Shown piece after piece: positions 46,648-55,485 of a stretch of DNA of 64,000 bases. Source of the DNA: Trichomonas tenax (taxonomy: Eukaryota; Parabasalia; Trichomonadida; Trichomonadidae); assembly GCA_023091735.1 (NCBI GenBank), contig JALKBU010000005.1:1-64000 (forward strand), read 5' to 3'. Below the pieces are notes generated by a model. It saw only the letters and a list, made by a program, of their open reading frames with translations, was not told the DNA's origin and made no database searches. The position numbers and the translations under genes were made by a program. Within the stretch, counting starts at the first letter, position 1; every line of letters begins with the position of its first letter.

Positions 46648-48675
46648 ATGTCTTCAAAGAGTAAAATTTCGAAGAGTTTCCTTGAAGCTATTCGTTATTT
46701 GTACTCTGCGAAGGTCAAAGACAATATGGGCATTACTACCGATGAAGAAAGAGAAATATTTTTCAAGCAAGTTAAGATTGGATACAAATACGGAATATTA
46801 AACTTAGAAAATCAGCAATCTGGAATGACAGTTTTGACGCAGTTGACTAAGCTTCTTCGCCAGTTCAAGGATTTTCATTGCTTAAACCTCTACGGAAATA
46901 ACGTATGTGATCATGGATTACTTACAGTGTATCAAAACCTAATCACCAATCACAATATTACTGCAATTGACTTAGGTTCTTGCAATCTTTCGCAACAATC
47001 ACATCAGATTTTATTCGATATTGTGAAAGATTCATCATTAAACAGCATACAACTAGGAAATCACAGCATAGTCTTCTACACTAATAAGTTTCCTCCTGAA
47101 TTTCTCGCAGAACTACTTAATAGGATAAGAATTGCCCATAGAGTCAAATGCTTCGGATTGAGTGGATTAAAACTAAGTGCAAGAAAAGGATCAAAACGGT
47201 ATTCTATTGCCAGTGACTTAGCGTTTTATCTCGAAAATGATGATTTGATTAAAACATTAAACATCTCTGGTTGTGATTTCAATTCTGTCGATGTGGCAGA
47301 GTTAGTCTCCAATGGCATCATGAAGAATAGGTCATTGAGATACATTGCAATGTCTAAATGCCAATTTGATGAGTTTACAGGAGCAATTTTCACAACTAAT
47401 TTAAATCAACTAAAATCGCTCAATTTTCTGGATATCAGCAACTGCAATTTGGATGGAAAAGCTGGTGCATTCCTTGCCAAGTCCATTAGCATGGGCGTTA
47501 ACATAATTATATTAACTATCTCTAACAATCCAATAGGAAATGAAAGCATGTGCCAACTATTCAATGCAGTTGAAAACTCTATCACAATAACTGAATTCTT
47601 CGCTTCTAACACAAACATTAATCAACAGTGCGCTAAAGCAATCGAAAATCTCATTTCCAATAATCATGTTTTAACGATTTTAGATATATCTGTCAATCAC
47701 ATTTCTGATCCTGGTGCTCATGCTGTTGCATCTTCTATTACCTCGAATGACTCACTTACATCTCTTTCTATTGCTTCATGCCACATATCTGATGTCGGAT
47801 CACTTGAAGTAACAAACGCTTTAGTTGATAACAAAGAACTCACATCAATCAACCTTCAGGACAATTTTATTACGAAGGACTGTGGTTACCAAATCCTTGA
47901 GCGCCTCTTCAAAAACAAATCCTTAACTGTAATTAATCTTTCATCATCGCAGATTGATCACTTTGTAATTTCTGCGATAAATGATTTATGCAACAGAAAT
48001 ATTCAGCTTAAAAAGGAAATCAAGCATGCTCCACTCAAGCAGCAGCTTATTCAACTTTCCATTCAGCGCACTAAGATGCCTGAAGCAAAGGCAAAGCTGA
48101 AATCCCTTCAAGATCAGAAAAATGAGCTCACGGAGAAAAACTTCGAGCTTGATCAGGAGAGCTACAAAACGACATCTGATTTCGATTCAAAGATTAGTCA
48201 GCTCAATAAAGCCATTAACGCCACCAATGAATTGATTGTTGAGGATACAAAGGCAATGGAAACAATGCAGTCTGATTGGGAGAAAGGTAAAGTTGGGTAC
48301 CAGCTTCAATACAAAGATACTCTTGTGCGTACTGAACAACTTGCTGCGGAGAACGTGAAGCTTGAAGAATCAATGCAGCAAAAGGATCAATACAATCTTA
48401 ACGAAAATGATGCTGAAAGGGCTGAAATAGATAAGCTGAAAAGCGAATTAGAGAAGATCACAAAGCTCACTCAGGATATTTATGAGGCATTGAAGAATCC
48501 TGACATAATTGATGAGTTTGAAGTACCAGCGGAATACATGGTCAAAGAGTCTAAGCCATTCTTCCTTATCGATCAAGTCAGCGAAGAAAGTAAAAAGGAG
48601 AAGCTCGAAACAAAGCGCTCAACGAAATCGAACAAGTCGGGTAAATCCAACAAATCCGGAAAATCCACCAAATAA
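46648..48675 (+). CDS. Leucine-rich repeat (RNI-like) and coiled-coil protein
   Basis: A 675-residue protein. Leucine-rich repeats of the ribonuclease-inhibitor type span about residues 70-460, such as FHCLNLYGNNVCDHGLLTVY, LNFLDISNCNLDGKAGAFLA, LTILDISVNHISDPGAHAVA and LTSINLQDNFITKDCGYQIL. A coiled coil follows (PEAKAKLKSLQDQKNELTEK onward to about residue 620). The last 30 residues are a Lys/Ser-rich tail with NKSGKSNKSGKSTK. It has no membrane segment. The layout is the same as in the gene at 25.1-27.3 kb, so a paralogue pair is likely. A cytoskeletal role is inferred from architecture only. It stands back to back with the SAPS gene, 90 bases between starts. Confidence 0.85.
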   Translation: MSSKSKISKSFLEAIRYLYSAKVKDNMGITTDEEREIFFKQVKIGYKYGILNLENQQSGMTVLTQLTKLLRQFKDFHCLNLYGNNVCDHGLLTVYQNLITNHNITAIDLGSCNLSQQSHQILFDIVKDSSLNSIQLGNHSIVFYTNKFPPEFLAELLNRIRIAHRVKCFGLSGLKLSARKGSKRYSIASDLAFYLENDDLIKTLNISGCDFNSVDVAELVSNGIMKNRSLRYIAMSKCQFDEFTGAIFTTNLNQLKSLNFLDISNCNLDGKAGAFLAKSISMGVNIIILTISNNPIGNESMCQLFNAVENSITITEFFASNTNINQQCAKAIENLISNNHVLTILDISVNHISDPGAHAVASSITSNDSLTSLSIASCHISDVGSLEVTNALVDNKELTSINLQDNFITKDCGYQILERLFKNKSLTVINLSSSQIDHFVISAINDLCNRNIQLKKEIKHAPLKQQLIQLSIQRTKMPEAKAKLKSLQDQKNELTEKNFELDQESYKTTSDFDSKISQLNKAINATNELIVEDTKAMETMQSDWEKGKVGYQLQYKDTLVRTEQLAAENVKLEESMQQKDQYNLNENDAERAEIDKLKSELEKITKLTQDIYEALKNPDIIDEFEVPAEYMVKESKPFFLIDQVSEESKKEKLETKRSTKSNKSGKSNKSGKSTK

Positions 48676-48998
48676 TTTGTTGTTTGTTTATTTTATATAT
48701 ATATTTATAAAATTTGTTTATGTCTGTTTTTAGTGAAGCAATTATTTACCGAAAAAAAAGGAATATTCTCGATGTTATAAATATCTCTTCCCACAGCTAT
48801 AAATGATTGTTAAATGAAAGAATTAATGTTAATGCAATAAATTTGACTTCAATTTTCTTGATTTAAAATGAAAATGATGAAAATGCTTTAAAAACTATCA
48901 TACATCTCTTAAATATATATATGGAGTGTAGATTCTATTAACCAAAACCAGGAAATTAAAAACGCACGTTTAACATTTTCAAAAATTTTTTCAACATA
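48676..48998. other. AT-rich intergenic region
   Basis: No feature is seen apart from TA-rich runs (ATATATATTTATA near 48697). The sequence is between two genes on the same strand. Confidence 0.5.
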
Positions 48999-50129
48999 AT
49001 GACTGATTCTAAAGGCGAAAATCAACCAATAGAGGAGAATGAAGATTCGAAGCAACAAAGCAGAGTCAGTGAGCTATATGCATCAATACATGAGAAAATT
49101 AACGACAAAATTTATAAAATCGAAGAAATATTATTTAGAATTGATGAAATTTATTGGTACCTGATAGGCTGCATCACATCGGCAATTATTACATTTCTAT
49201 TAAATTATATTAACTTTCGAAATCAAGGAAATATAACATTTATTTGGAAATTCTCACCATCATTAAGCAGCATCATGTTTATAATATTATTCTATATGTG
49301 CAATGACTTCATAGTGGCACTGATACTCTCAGTTGTTACTTGTTTTGATATTATTTTAGCAGCACCAACAATGGAGAATTTCTCTAGATGGCCGATGTCA
49401 CACATTTCAGTCATGTGCATACTCATCCTATCCCAAATCAACAAAGAAAATAGCAGAATTACTAATTTGTTTTGCCTGCTTATTCCACCTGTTGCATACT
49501 TCGTTCTCAATCACACTCTTTCTTATTATTCGTGTTTATTACCTTTTGGTTATGCTGGCATGAAATTTGGAAGATATCTTCTTAAGCAGGTGCTTAAAGC
49601 CAGATGCACACTAATATCTAAGTTCATTATGGTACTATTTTCATATATCTTCATGCTTTCAACATCTAATCTGATACACAAACTATCAGGTGAAGAAAAT
49701 GACCTTCAAACTTCATCAATAGCCGATATTATTGTTGAATCGCAATTGCATTGCCCAGGAATACTTGCAGCATTACTACTTTCTTTCCTTATAAATTCCA
49801 GATTCAACAGAAACACATTTATTTGGCTCGCAATTTTAGTCATCTTTGTTCCTCGTTCTTACTATTCAAATTACAGAGCACAGACTGTATACATGGAGAT
49901 GGAGATTGCCCTCGTATTCGCCGCCGCCAAATCTATTGCCGCAAATCGCAAGGATCTCTGGAAATACAAAGGCAGACGTATCATACCTGGCGAAGATCAA
50001 TCGAAATATATTTACCTTGAGCCAAATGTGTATGCTAAGGTCTTATCCCTTGTTGTTGTTTTCTATCTGTCATACATGTCATTTACTGGAGCCAACATCC
50101 TAGGAATCAGCAACGAGGACTATGTGTAA
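48999..50129 (+). CDS. Multispan membrane protein of unknown family
   Basis: A 376-residue protein. A polar, acidic N-terminus (MTDSKGENQPIEENEDSKQQ) precedes an amphipathic segment and about eight hydrophobic helices, beginning with YWYLIGCITSAIITFLLNYI and ending with VLSLVVVFYLSYMSFTGA. Between them lie short loops with a few conserved-looking charged residues (for example in RFNRNTFIW and RSYYSNYR). The spacing of the helices faintly recalls TRIC-type cation channels, but no signature confirms it. Location and substrate are unknown. Confidence 0.7.
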   Translation: MTDSKGENQPIEENEDSKQQSRVSELYASIHEKINDKIYKIEEILFRIDEIYWYLIGCITSAIITFLLNYINFRNQGNITFIWKFSPSLSSIMFIILFYMCNDFIVALILSVVTCFDIILAAPTMENFSRWPMSHISVMCILILSQINKENSRITNLFCLLIPPVAYFVLNHTLSYYSCLLPFGYAGMKFGRYLLKQVLKARCTLISKFIMVLFSYIFMLSTSNLIHKLSGEENDLQTSSIADIIVESQLHCPGILAALLLSFLINSRFNRNTFIWLAILVIFVPRSYYSNYRAQTVYMEMEIALVFAAAKSIAANRKDLWKYKGRRIIPGEDQSKYIYLEPNVYAKVLSLVVVFYLSYMSFTGANILGISNEDYV

Positions 50130-50253
50130 TAAAGTATTTTGTTTTTGTTGATTTCTAGAATATTATGTTTGGATTTTAATAAATTCTATATAATGATTTT
50201 TAAAAAAAAACTCAAACAGGAATAAATAATATACAAAATAACATATGCTCGGA

Positions 50254-51393
50254 TTAATTGTTTTTGTATGTGTCTTCTTCTTCTGAATAATCAGAGTAAT
50301 AAGCAGAATATTCTTGACTATCATTAGGCTTAGATTCTGTGCTTTGTACAGATGCTCCTGTTGGCGAATTAGATTGTTCTTGATGCTCACCTTCCTTTGG
50401 TGTTTCGGAATATGAGTAGGAATAGCTTTCAGATTCATCAGAAGACTTATTTTCTGCATTTGATTTAGGTGTTTCAATTGATTTTTCATGGACTTCCTCC
50501 TGATTTTTGTGAGCTTCGTTATGTTCTTCTTCTTCCTCTTCATCTTCTTTCATGCAATGATCGTAAACTTCATCTGTATCGATGCAATCGTCATGCATCT
50601 TCATTAGATCAAGAAATTCATTCATCTCTTTCAATCTGTCAATTTCCATGTTAATAAAAATGTTGTGATGGGTTTCTGCAAGATCCCTCTGTATTCTGCA
50701 CTCTAAATTATCAAGAGATATATCGCGGAAGCGCTCTAATTTATACATCATATCGTCATCGTCAATTTGGCAAATAATACCTGTGTCGCTTGATTTTTGT
50801 TGATTGATACGATTTTGGCTCTCATTGAGAGCCTTTCTTATTTGAGACTTAACATCCAGCGCGACCTGTTTTTCGATTAATGATTCAACTGACTCTGAAA
50901 ATAGCTCAGATATGAGAATATTTCCGATTTCTTTCTTCATCCTCTTAGATTCATCTTCTCCACACCCTGTATCATCTCTAAGCTCTTTTAATGTTGGTGT
51001 GTATTGCGCATGTTCGTTTATAAGGCCAGTAAACTCGAAAGGAAGGCATTGTTGATTAACTTCTGCGATTTGCTTCTCGACATCCTCGATATCCATCTTT
51101 AATTGTTGGATTTTTGTGCGTAATTCTGAATGTTTTGTGGTTTCGGCTGAATTTGCACCCATATTTGACGCCATTTTGAGGATGCACTCATCCAAATCAT
51201 CGAGCTCAGCCTGTGTTTGATCGTGTTCCTTCTTTGCTTCTGCATGCAACTTTTTGGCTTTATTGTACTCTTCCATTGCCTGTTTGTATTGTGAACGGAT
51301 AATTTCAGGCTCATTCAGGCCATCACCACCACGGAAGAAGAAAGCTGGTGACCGGCATGTGCCCCTAGGATAAATAAGCGCAACTTTCCGCAT
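50254..51393 (-). CDS. Coiled-coil protein with acidic Ser/Tyr-rich tail
   Basis: A 379-residue protein. Residues of about 30-130 are a strong coiled coil (YKQAMEEYNKAKKLHAEAKK onward), and further helices reach to about residue 270. The C-terminal 110 residues are very acidic with Ser/Tyr clusters (ESESYSYSYSE, EYSAYYSDYSEEED), which could be phosphorylated or chelate cations. No family is recognised. A SCAR/WAVE gene lies head to head with it, 195 bases apart, and a TGACATGTGACATGAAA motif is 10 bases before its start. Confidence 0.65.
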   Translation of the reverse strand: MRKVALIYPRGTCRSPAFFFRGGDGLNEPEIIRSQYKQAMEEYNKAKKLHAEAKKEHDQTQAELDDLDECILKMASNMGANSAETTKHSELRTKIQQLKMDIEDVEKQIAEVNQQCLPFEFTGLINEHAQYTPTLKELRDDTGCGEDESKRMKKEIGNILISELFSESVESLIEKQVALDVKSQIRKALNESQNRINQQKSSDTGIICQIDDDDMMYKLERFRDISLDNLECRIQRDLAETHHNIFINMEIDRLKEMNEFLDLMKMHDDCIDTDEVYDHCMKEDEEEEEEHNEAHKNQEEVHEKSIETPKSNAENKSSDESESYSYSYSETPKEGEHQEQSNSPTGASVQSTESKPNDSQEYSAYYSDYSEEEDTYKNN

Positions 51394-51402
51394 ATAACGA
51401 AG

Positions 51403-51420
51403 TTGACATGTGACATGAAA
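51403..51420. promoter_or_regulatory. Overlapping GACATGTGACATGAAA motif
   Basis: Read on the minus strand it is TTTCATGTCACATGTCAAC, directly before the coiled-coil gene ATG. It merges the recurrent motif with an initiator-like TCAC. Confidence 0.45.
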
Positions 51421-51429
51421 TAATTCTAA

Positions 51430-51447
51430 ACTCCTGATTTTAGGAGT
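51430..51447. repeat. Small hairpin ACTCCT/AGGAGT
   Basis: A six-pair inverted repeat with a six-base loop in the divergent gap. Too short to call a terminator or RNA. Confidence 0.3.
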
Positions 51448-51507
51448 CGCTCCCTCTAATAATTTATCCCTTTTTAAGAATTAAATCCCCTGCTTATTTT
51501 CTAAAAA

Positions 51508-51530
51508 TAGGGGGTTGAACCATTTATAAT
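51508..51530 (+). promoter_or_regulatory. TAGGGGGTTGAACCATTTATAAT element
   Basis: A near copy of the element at 46610-46629, here 58 bases before the preferred SCAR/WAVE start. Confidence 0.45.
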
Positions 51531-51588
51531 TATTATCTTGACTTATTCAAAGGATTCAACCCCTAATCTGCCGGAAAGTGCCATAACA

Positions 51589-52923
51589 ATGTTTCCTGCG
51601 AAGCCTGTGATCACCTTGAATGGGCATCCAGGATCAAGGCTTATCACAGGGATGTGCACAAACCCTATTGAAAAGATTGCGATAAACAAAACTATAGGTC
51701 TTTTATCGCAGACAGAATGTTTAACTTACTATGCATACGAAATCTTTCAGGATATATCGAACTCATGCACACAACTCTTCCGTAGAGTTGATGCATTAAA
51801 AGAGAGAACAGCAAAATTACAAAAATCATTCGATAATACAATAATAAAATTTAGAAACATCGGTACATCAACTACGCATGGTATGGACTCTCATTGTTTA
51901 GATGCTGAAACAGTTTCCGATTTCAGATTTGACTTAAACATTTCAGAACTCGTTTTTCAAATGGTCGCAGAGGCAAATCCACCTCCTGATTTCACAGAGT
52001 TCACGGAACTTGCGCACACTATAAAGGGTAACGAGAAAGTCAACTACAACAAACTCTATTCCGATCCAGATTTTTATCGTAGAAATTATATTCGCGAACT
52101 ACAGTCCCAAATCAAGAGAGATCAAGAAGCCCAGCGTGCTGCAGCTGCAGAACAGCGTCAAAAAGAAAGAGAAGAAAGACGTCTTAACGCCGAAACCAAA
52201 AAGAATCGTCAAAAAAAGACTCAATCAGAGCAAATTGTCGTCTTCGATTCGAATATTACATTCAAATTACCAAATTCATTACAAAGACCACCACCGCCGG
52301 GTCTCGTAAAGCATTCTGAAGTTATTTATGTTCAGCAAAAGATTTCGTTAGAGACTCAGACGGAAGAATCTCTTCTTCATGAAGCTCAGATCAAGTCGAT
52401 GACTCGTAGTGAAAGTACTGAACTTCAAATCAAGAAATTGTATTCTCCATCAGCAGAACCAAAAGTTCAAGAGAAAGTCAACACACCACCGCCGCCTCCA
52501 CCTCAACCAAAGGTCTCCCTTCCTCCACCAGCTGCAGTTCCACCACCACTTCCTCCACCCCCACCGCCACCACCTCCCCCAGCCAATTTACCACCACCAA
52601 AACTCGACAAACCTGCATCACCTGCACCCAAGCCTGACGCTAAATCTCTACGGGACGTTGAGCTTAATAAATTCTCACCCACAAAGCCCGCTGCTGAACC
52701 AATGTCTCACTTGGACCTTATCAAGTCAGGTCAGTTCAAGCTCAAGAAAGTTGATCATACAACTCCACGTCCAGTCATCAAACCACCTCCAACAGAACAA
52801 GATGAAACAGACCAGCTCTCCATTCAAGATCTCCTTCAGAAAGCTGCCCAGATTCGTGATGCTGTCAAATGCAGTGACTCATCTGAAGACGAGGATGATG
52901 ATACATCATCTGAGTCTTGGTGA
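51589..52923 (+). CDS. SCAR/WAVE-like Arp2/3 activator
   Basis: A 444-residue protein with the full SCAR/WAVE order. The N-terminal 80 residues resemble the SCAR homology domain (SQTECLTYYAYEIFQDISNS then LFRRVDALKERTAKLQ). A basic, Gln/Glu/Arg-rich helix follows (about residues 180-230). Then comes a long proline-rich region with runs such as PPPPPPPPP that can bind profilin-actin. A WH2 motif (SHLDLIKSGQFKLKKVD) binds actin monomers. Last are a central helix (IQDLLQKAAQIRDAVK) and an acidic tail ending DDDTSSESW, where the terminal Trp contacts Arp2/3. The protein should drive branched actin assembly. The start is the first ATG in the frame. Confidence 0.9.
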   Translation: MFPAKPVITLNGHPGSRLITGMCTNPIEKIAINKTIGLLSQTECLTYYAYEIFQDISNSCTQLFRRVDALKERTAKLQKSFDNTIIKFRNIGTSTTHGMDSHCLDAETVSDFRFDLNISELVFQMVAEANPPPDFTEFTELAHTIKGNEKVNYNKLYSDPDFYRRNYIRELQSQIKRDQEAQRAAAAEQRQKEREERRLNAETKKNRQKKTQSEQIVVFDSNITFKLPNSLQRPPPPGLVKHSEVIYVQQKISLETQTEESLLHEAQIKSMTRSESTELQIKKLYSPSAEPKVQEKVNTPPPPPPQPKVSLPPPAAVPPPLPPPPPPPPPPANLPPPKLDKPASPAPKPDAKSLRDVELNKFSPTKPAAEPMSHLDLIKSGQFKLKKVDHTTPRPVIKPPPTEQDETDQLSIQDLLQKAAQIRDAVKCSDSSEDEDDDTSSESW

Positions 52924-53030
52924 TTTGTTTTTAATATAATAAAGCTATTCTATTCAGGTAAGTATATATATATATATTAAGTCCAAATATAATAACAACT
53001 AAAAAGATAATTAAAAATTTAAACAAGTTT

Positions 53031-54221
53031 TTATTTTTGGAATTGACCAAAGAACTCTATTCTATCAATAGCTAAACGTTTGTCTTTCTCTGGATTTGAT
53101 TTTAATTGTGTGAATCGAATAAATTTATGGAATGAGTGCATTTGAGCTGTAAATACAAATATTCCTGGTGGCTTTGAAAGATCGCATTCTCTTTCATCTA
53201 TTACTACCCAGTTTTCTTTGTTTGAACTTGCCTCAAGAACCCATTTAAAAGGTGTAACGCCTACATCAATTTGGCAGAGAACAGATATAACATATTGGAA
53301 GATGCATATTGTGTTCATCTTAAAATCGAAAATAAGCCATGGTTTCTCTTCTGGCTCGCTGACAAAGTATTCTTTTTCATATAATAATGATTCGATTGTT
53401 CCTTGGGACAATGATGAGGAAGTGATTGATGGGTAAAACATTTTAGACATGAGTCCTTCAAATTCGTGTCCAGGATTGTAAGATATCGTATTGGAAATAT
53501 TTGTTGCAGGTATTTGAAGCTGTTTTATCTGTGGTAAAAGTGACATGTATCTGTATATGTTGATGTTAGGATTCTTCAAGATGTTTGTTGCAACATTTGT
53601 CGGAATTGCAGAAAATGGATAATATTTGGCAAGTCTGCAATTTGGAGATTTCACAAAGTTGAAATACTTCATCAAAAACGGAATCAAAACTTCGGAAGGA
53701 ACACTTGAACTGTGTTTCAAAACTAAGTCGATAAATGTTTCGGGTGTGTTTTGGAATGCATTCTCTTTGATTAAGTCACAAATATATGGCTCAAGGAGTT
53801 TTGTAAGAGGATCAATAATTGCTCCATGTTCGTAAGCAAGGAGTGCGTAATCGAAAATTTGCTTTGGAGAGAGTTCTGCCGAAATTAAATTAATTGCTCG
53901 TTCAATAAGGATATCAATGCATAATTCAATCGAGACCTCGAGAATAAATGTAGCTTGGTCAGTTTCAAAATCTATATCTTTGCAGTTTAAGTAATCAATA
54001 ATTAATTCTATTGGTCCTGGTCCAGTTGTGAGCGTTATTTCGTCAGCAAGAATGTTTTCCATAATCATCGATGATATTTTTTTAGAAAAAGATGAAGCTA
54101 TTAAAGGATTGACTCTATATCTCTCCCCTTCATGAATAATTGAAAAACTGTTGAATGGCGAAATTGTAGCATGTGAAGATAATTCACTAAAATCGAACGA
54201 AAAAACAAAAGTATTTGACAT
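53031..54221 (-). CDS. BTB-like protein with C-terminal F5/8C (discoidin-like) domain
   Basis: A 396-residue protein. The first 110 residues have a BTB/POZ-like pattern (FSIIHEGERYRVNPLIASSFSKKI, then LIIDYLNCKDIDF), followed by helices of a BACK-like region to about residue 210. The C-terminal 140 residues look like a coagulation factor 5/8 type C fold: PWLIFDFKMNTICIFQYVIS, WVLEASSNKENWVVIDERE and FIRFTQLKSNPEKDKRLAID. BTB domains dimerise and may recruit cullin 3. F5/8C domains bind glycans or other ligands. The order resembles BTBD9-type proteins, where BTB-BACK is followed by F5/8C-like domains. The cellular role is not known. Confidence 0.75.
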   Translation of the reverse strand: MSNTFVFSFDFSELSSHATISPFNSFSIIHEGERYRVNPLIASSFSKKISSMIMENILADEITLTTGPGPIELIIDYLNCKDIDFETDQATFILEVSIELCIDILIERAINLISAELSPKQIFDYALLAYEHGAIIDPLTKLLEPYICDLIKENAFQNTPETFIDLVLKHSSSVPSEVLIPFLMKYFNFVKSPNCRLAKYYPFSAIPTNVATNILKNPNINIYRYMSLLPQIKQLQIPATNISNTISYNPGHEFEGLMSKMFYPSITSSSLSQGTIESLLYEKEYFVSEPEEKPWLIFDFKMNTICIFQYVISVLCQIDVGVTPFKWVLEASSNKENWVVIDERECDLSKPPGIFVFTAQMHSFHKFIRFTQLKSNPEKDKRLAIDRIEFFGQFQK

Positions 54222-54228
54222 AATAATG

Positions 54229-54253
54229 TCACTTTTCGATTCATGTCACTTTT
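54229..54253 (+). promoter_or_regulatory. Two initiator-like TCACTTTT copies
   Basis: TGTCACTTTT occurs twice, 17 bases apart, between the leftward BTB gene and the rightward coiled-coil gene. The second is about 42 bases before the coiled-coil ATG. Confidence 0.5.
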
Positions 54254-54289
54254 AGTTTTTTTTTCTAAAATAACGAACAAAAGTTGAGA

Positions 54290-55123
54290 ATGAGTAGAGC
54301 GAGTGCTACACCAAATAATAAGGATGAAATCAAGCCAGCTCAAGTGTATGAACTCAAGCTTAAGACACAACAGATTCAGCAGCAAACGAGGCAAATGCGC
54401 ACACAATTATCACGTGCTCAAGATAAAATCGTTGCTCAAACTAATGCCATTAACAAAACTTTCGAACAGCAATCTGATGCATCCAGCATTGTCTCAAATC
54501 ATGCAAATACTGTTCCTCAACTTCAACGCTCAGTTGAAAGTGCTCAAAACACTCTCGCAGAGTTGAAACAAGATATCGAACAGGCCAAAAAAGACGATAA
54601 GACATTCTTTGTCCGCGAGTTGCAGGAAGAAGTTAAGATTATTTACTGCGAATACTCTAGACTTAACCAACAAATCGAGGATGGTAATGAGGAAGCACAA
54701 AAGCTTAGCGAGGCACGTGAAAATGCTGAATATAGATACTCTCCAAAGAACTATCAAAACTTACGCCAACAAATTATGGAGCTTCAGGATTCCATCAATT
54801 CATTACGCGATAAGACAAATGCTTACAAGTCTAAATCCGCAAAGATAGAAGCTGGAAACCGTTTCAATGAGGAAACATCACAAAAAAAGACTCCACAACA
54901 AATTAAGAAAGAATACGAAGAAAAGAATAAGAAAATCAATGATGATATCGCAAACTTAGATAAGCAGTTAGGCCAAGAGAAAGATGAGCATGCTAAGCAG
55001 ATTGCTGAGCTTGAGCAAATTATTGAACAGATGCGTCAAAAGATTGTTAATAAATTACAGAATCCTTATTCTGGTGGAGAAGAAGAGAAGAATGAAAAGA
55101 ATGAAAATAAAGGAAAAGAATGA
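54290..55123 (+). CDS. Coiled-coil protein of unknown function
   Basis: A 277-residue, almost fully helical protein with heptad patterns through most of its length, e.g. YELKLKTQQIQQQTRQMRTQ, and a charged end with Glu/Lys repeats (GGEEEKNEKNENKGKE). The head starts MSRASATPNNKDEIKP. Coiled-coil proteins of this size are common in trichomonad cytoskeleton and flagella, but no family can be named. The longer frame has no ATG upstream, so this start is used. Confidence 0.7.
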   Translation: MSRASATPNNKDEIKPAQVYELKLKTQQIQQQTRQMRTQLSRAQDKIVAQTNAINKTFEQQSDASSIVSNHANTVPQLQRSVESAQNTLAELKQDIEQAKKDDKTFFVRELQEEVKIIYCEYSRLNQQIEDGNEEAQKLSEARENAEYRYSPKNYQNLRQQIMELQDSINSLRDKTNAYKSKSAKIEAGNRFNEETSQKKTPQQIKKEYEEKNKKINDDIANLDKQLGQEKDEHAKQIAELEQIIEQMRQKIVNKLQNPYSGGEEEKNEKNENKGKE

Positions 55124-55485
55124 ACAACAAAATTAAAAATTAATTCTTTCTCTTTTCCATGACAATGGTGTAAAATTTAATCGTATTTTTATCTCACTGA
55201 TTGCATTCCATCAAGTTTATTTCTACAATTTTTTGGTTCCATATTAAAAACCTATACGAATTGATAAAAATTGATCACATAGATAGAAATGGGTTAGAGA
55301 AGGACATTAGCATACAGATGATTGATTCTTTGTATTTCAACTTGTTGATTATTGCTAGATTTTTTTAACATATTTATCAAAAATTATAATTTTGATATGT
55401 TAGGATTGAAATTTTCGAAATCAAACGCATGAACTTATGATGTTATTATGAGTTCCAATTAATTATAGGTCAAATATCGTCAATA
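55124..55485. other. AT-rich intergenic region
   Basis: No gene, RNA or clear motif is visible. Confidence 0.5.

Noticed and set aside
49751..50103. Overlapping forward ORFs in other frames of the membrane protein
   Set aside because: Shadow frames inside a coding region with consistent hydrophobic helices in the main frame.
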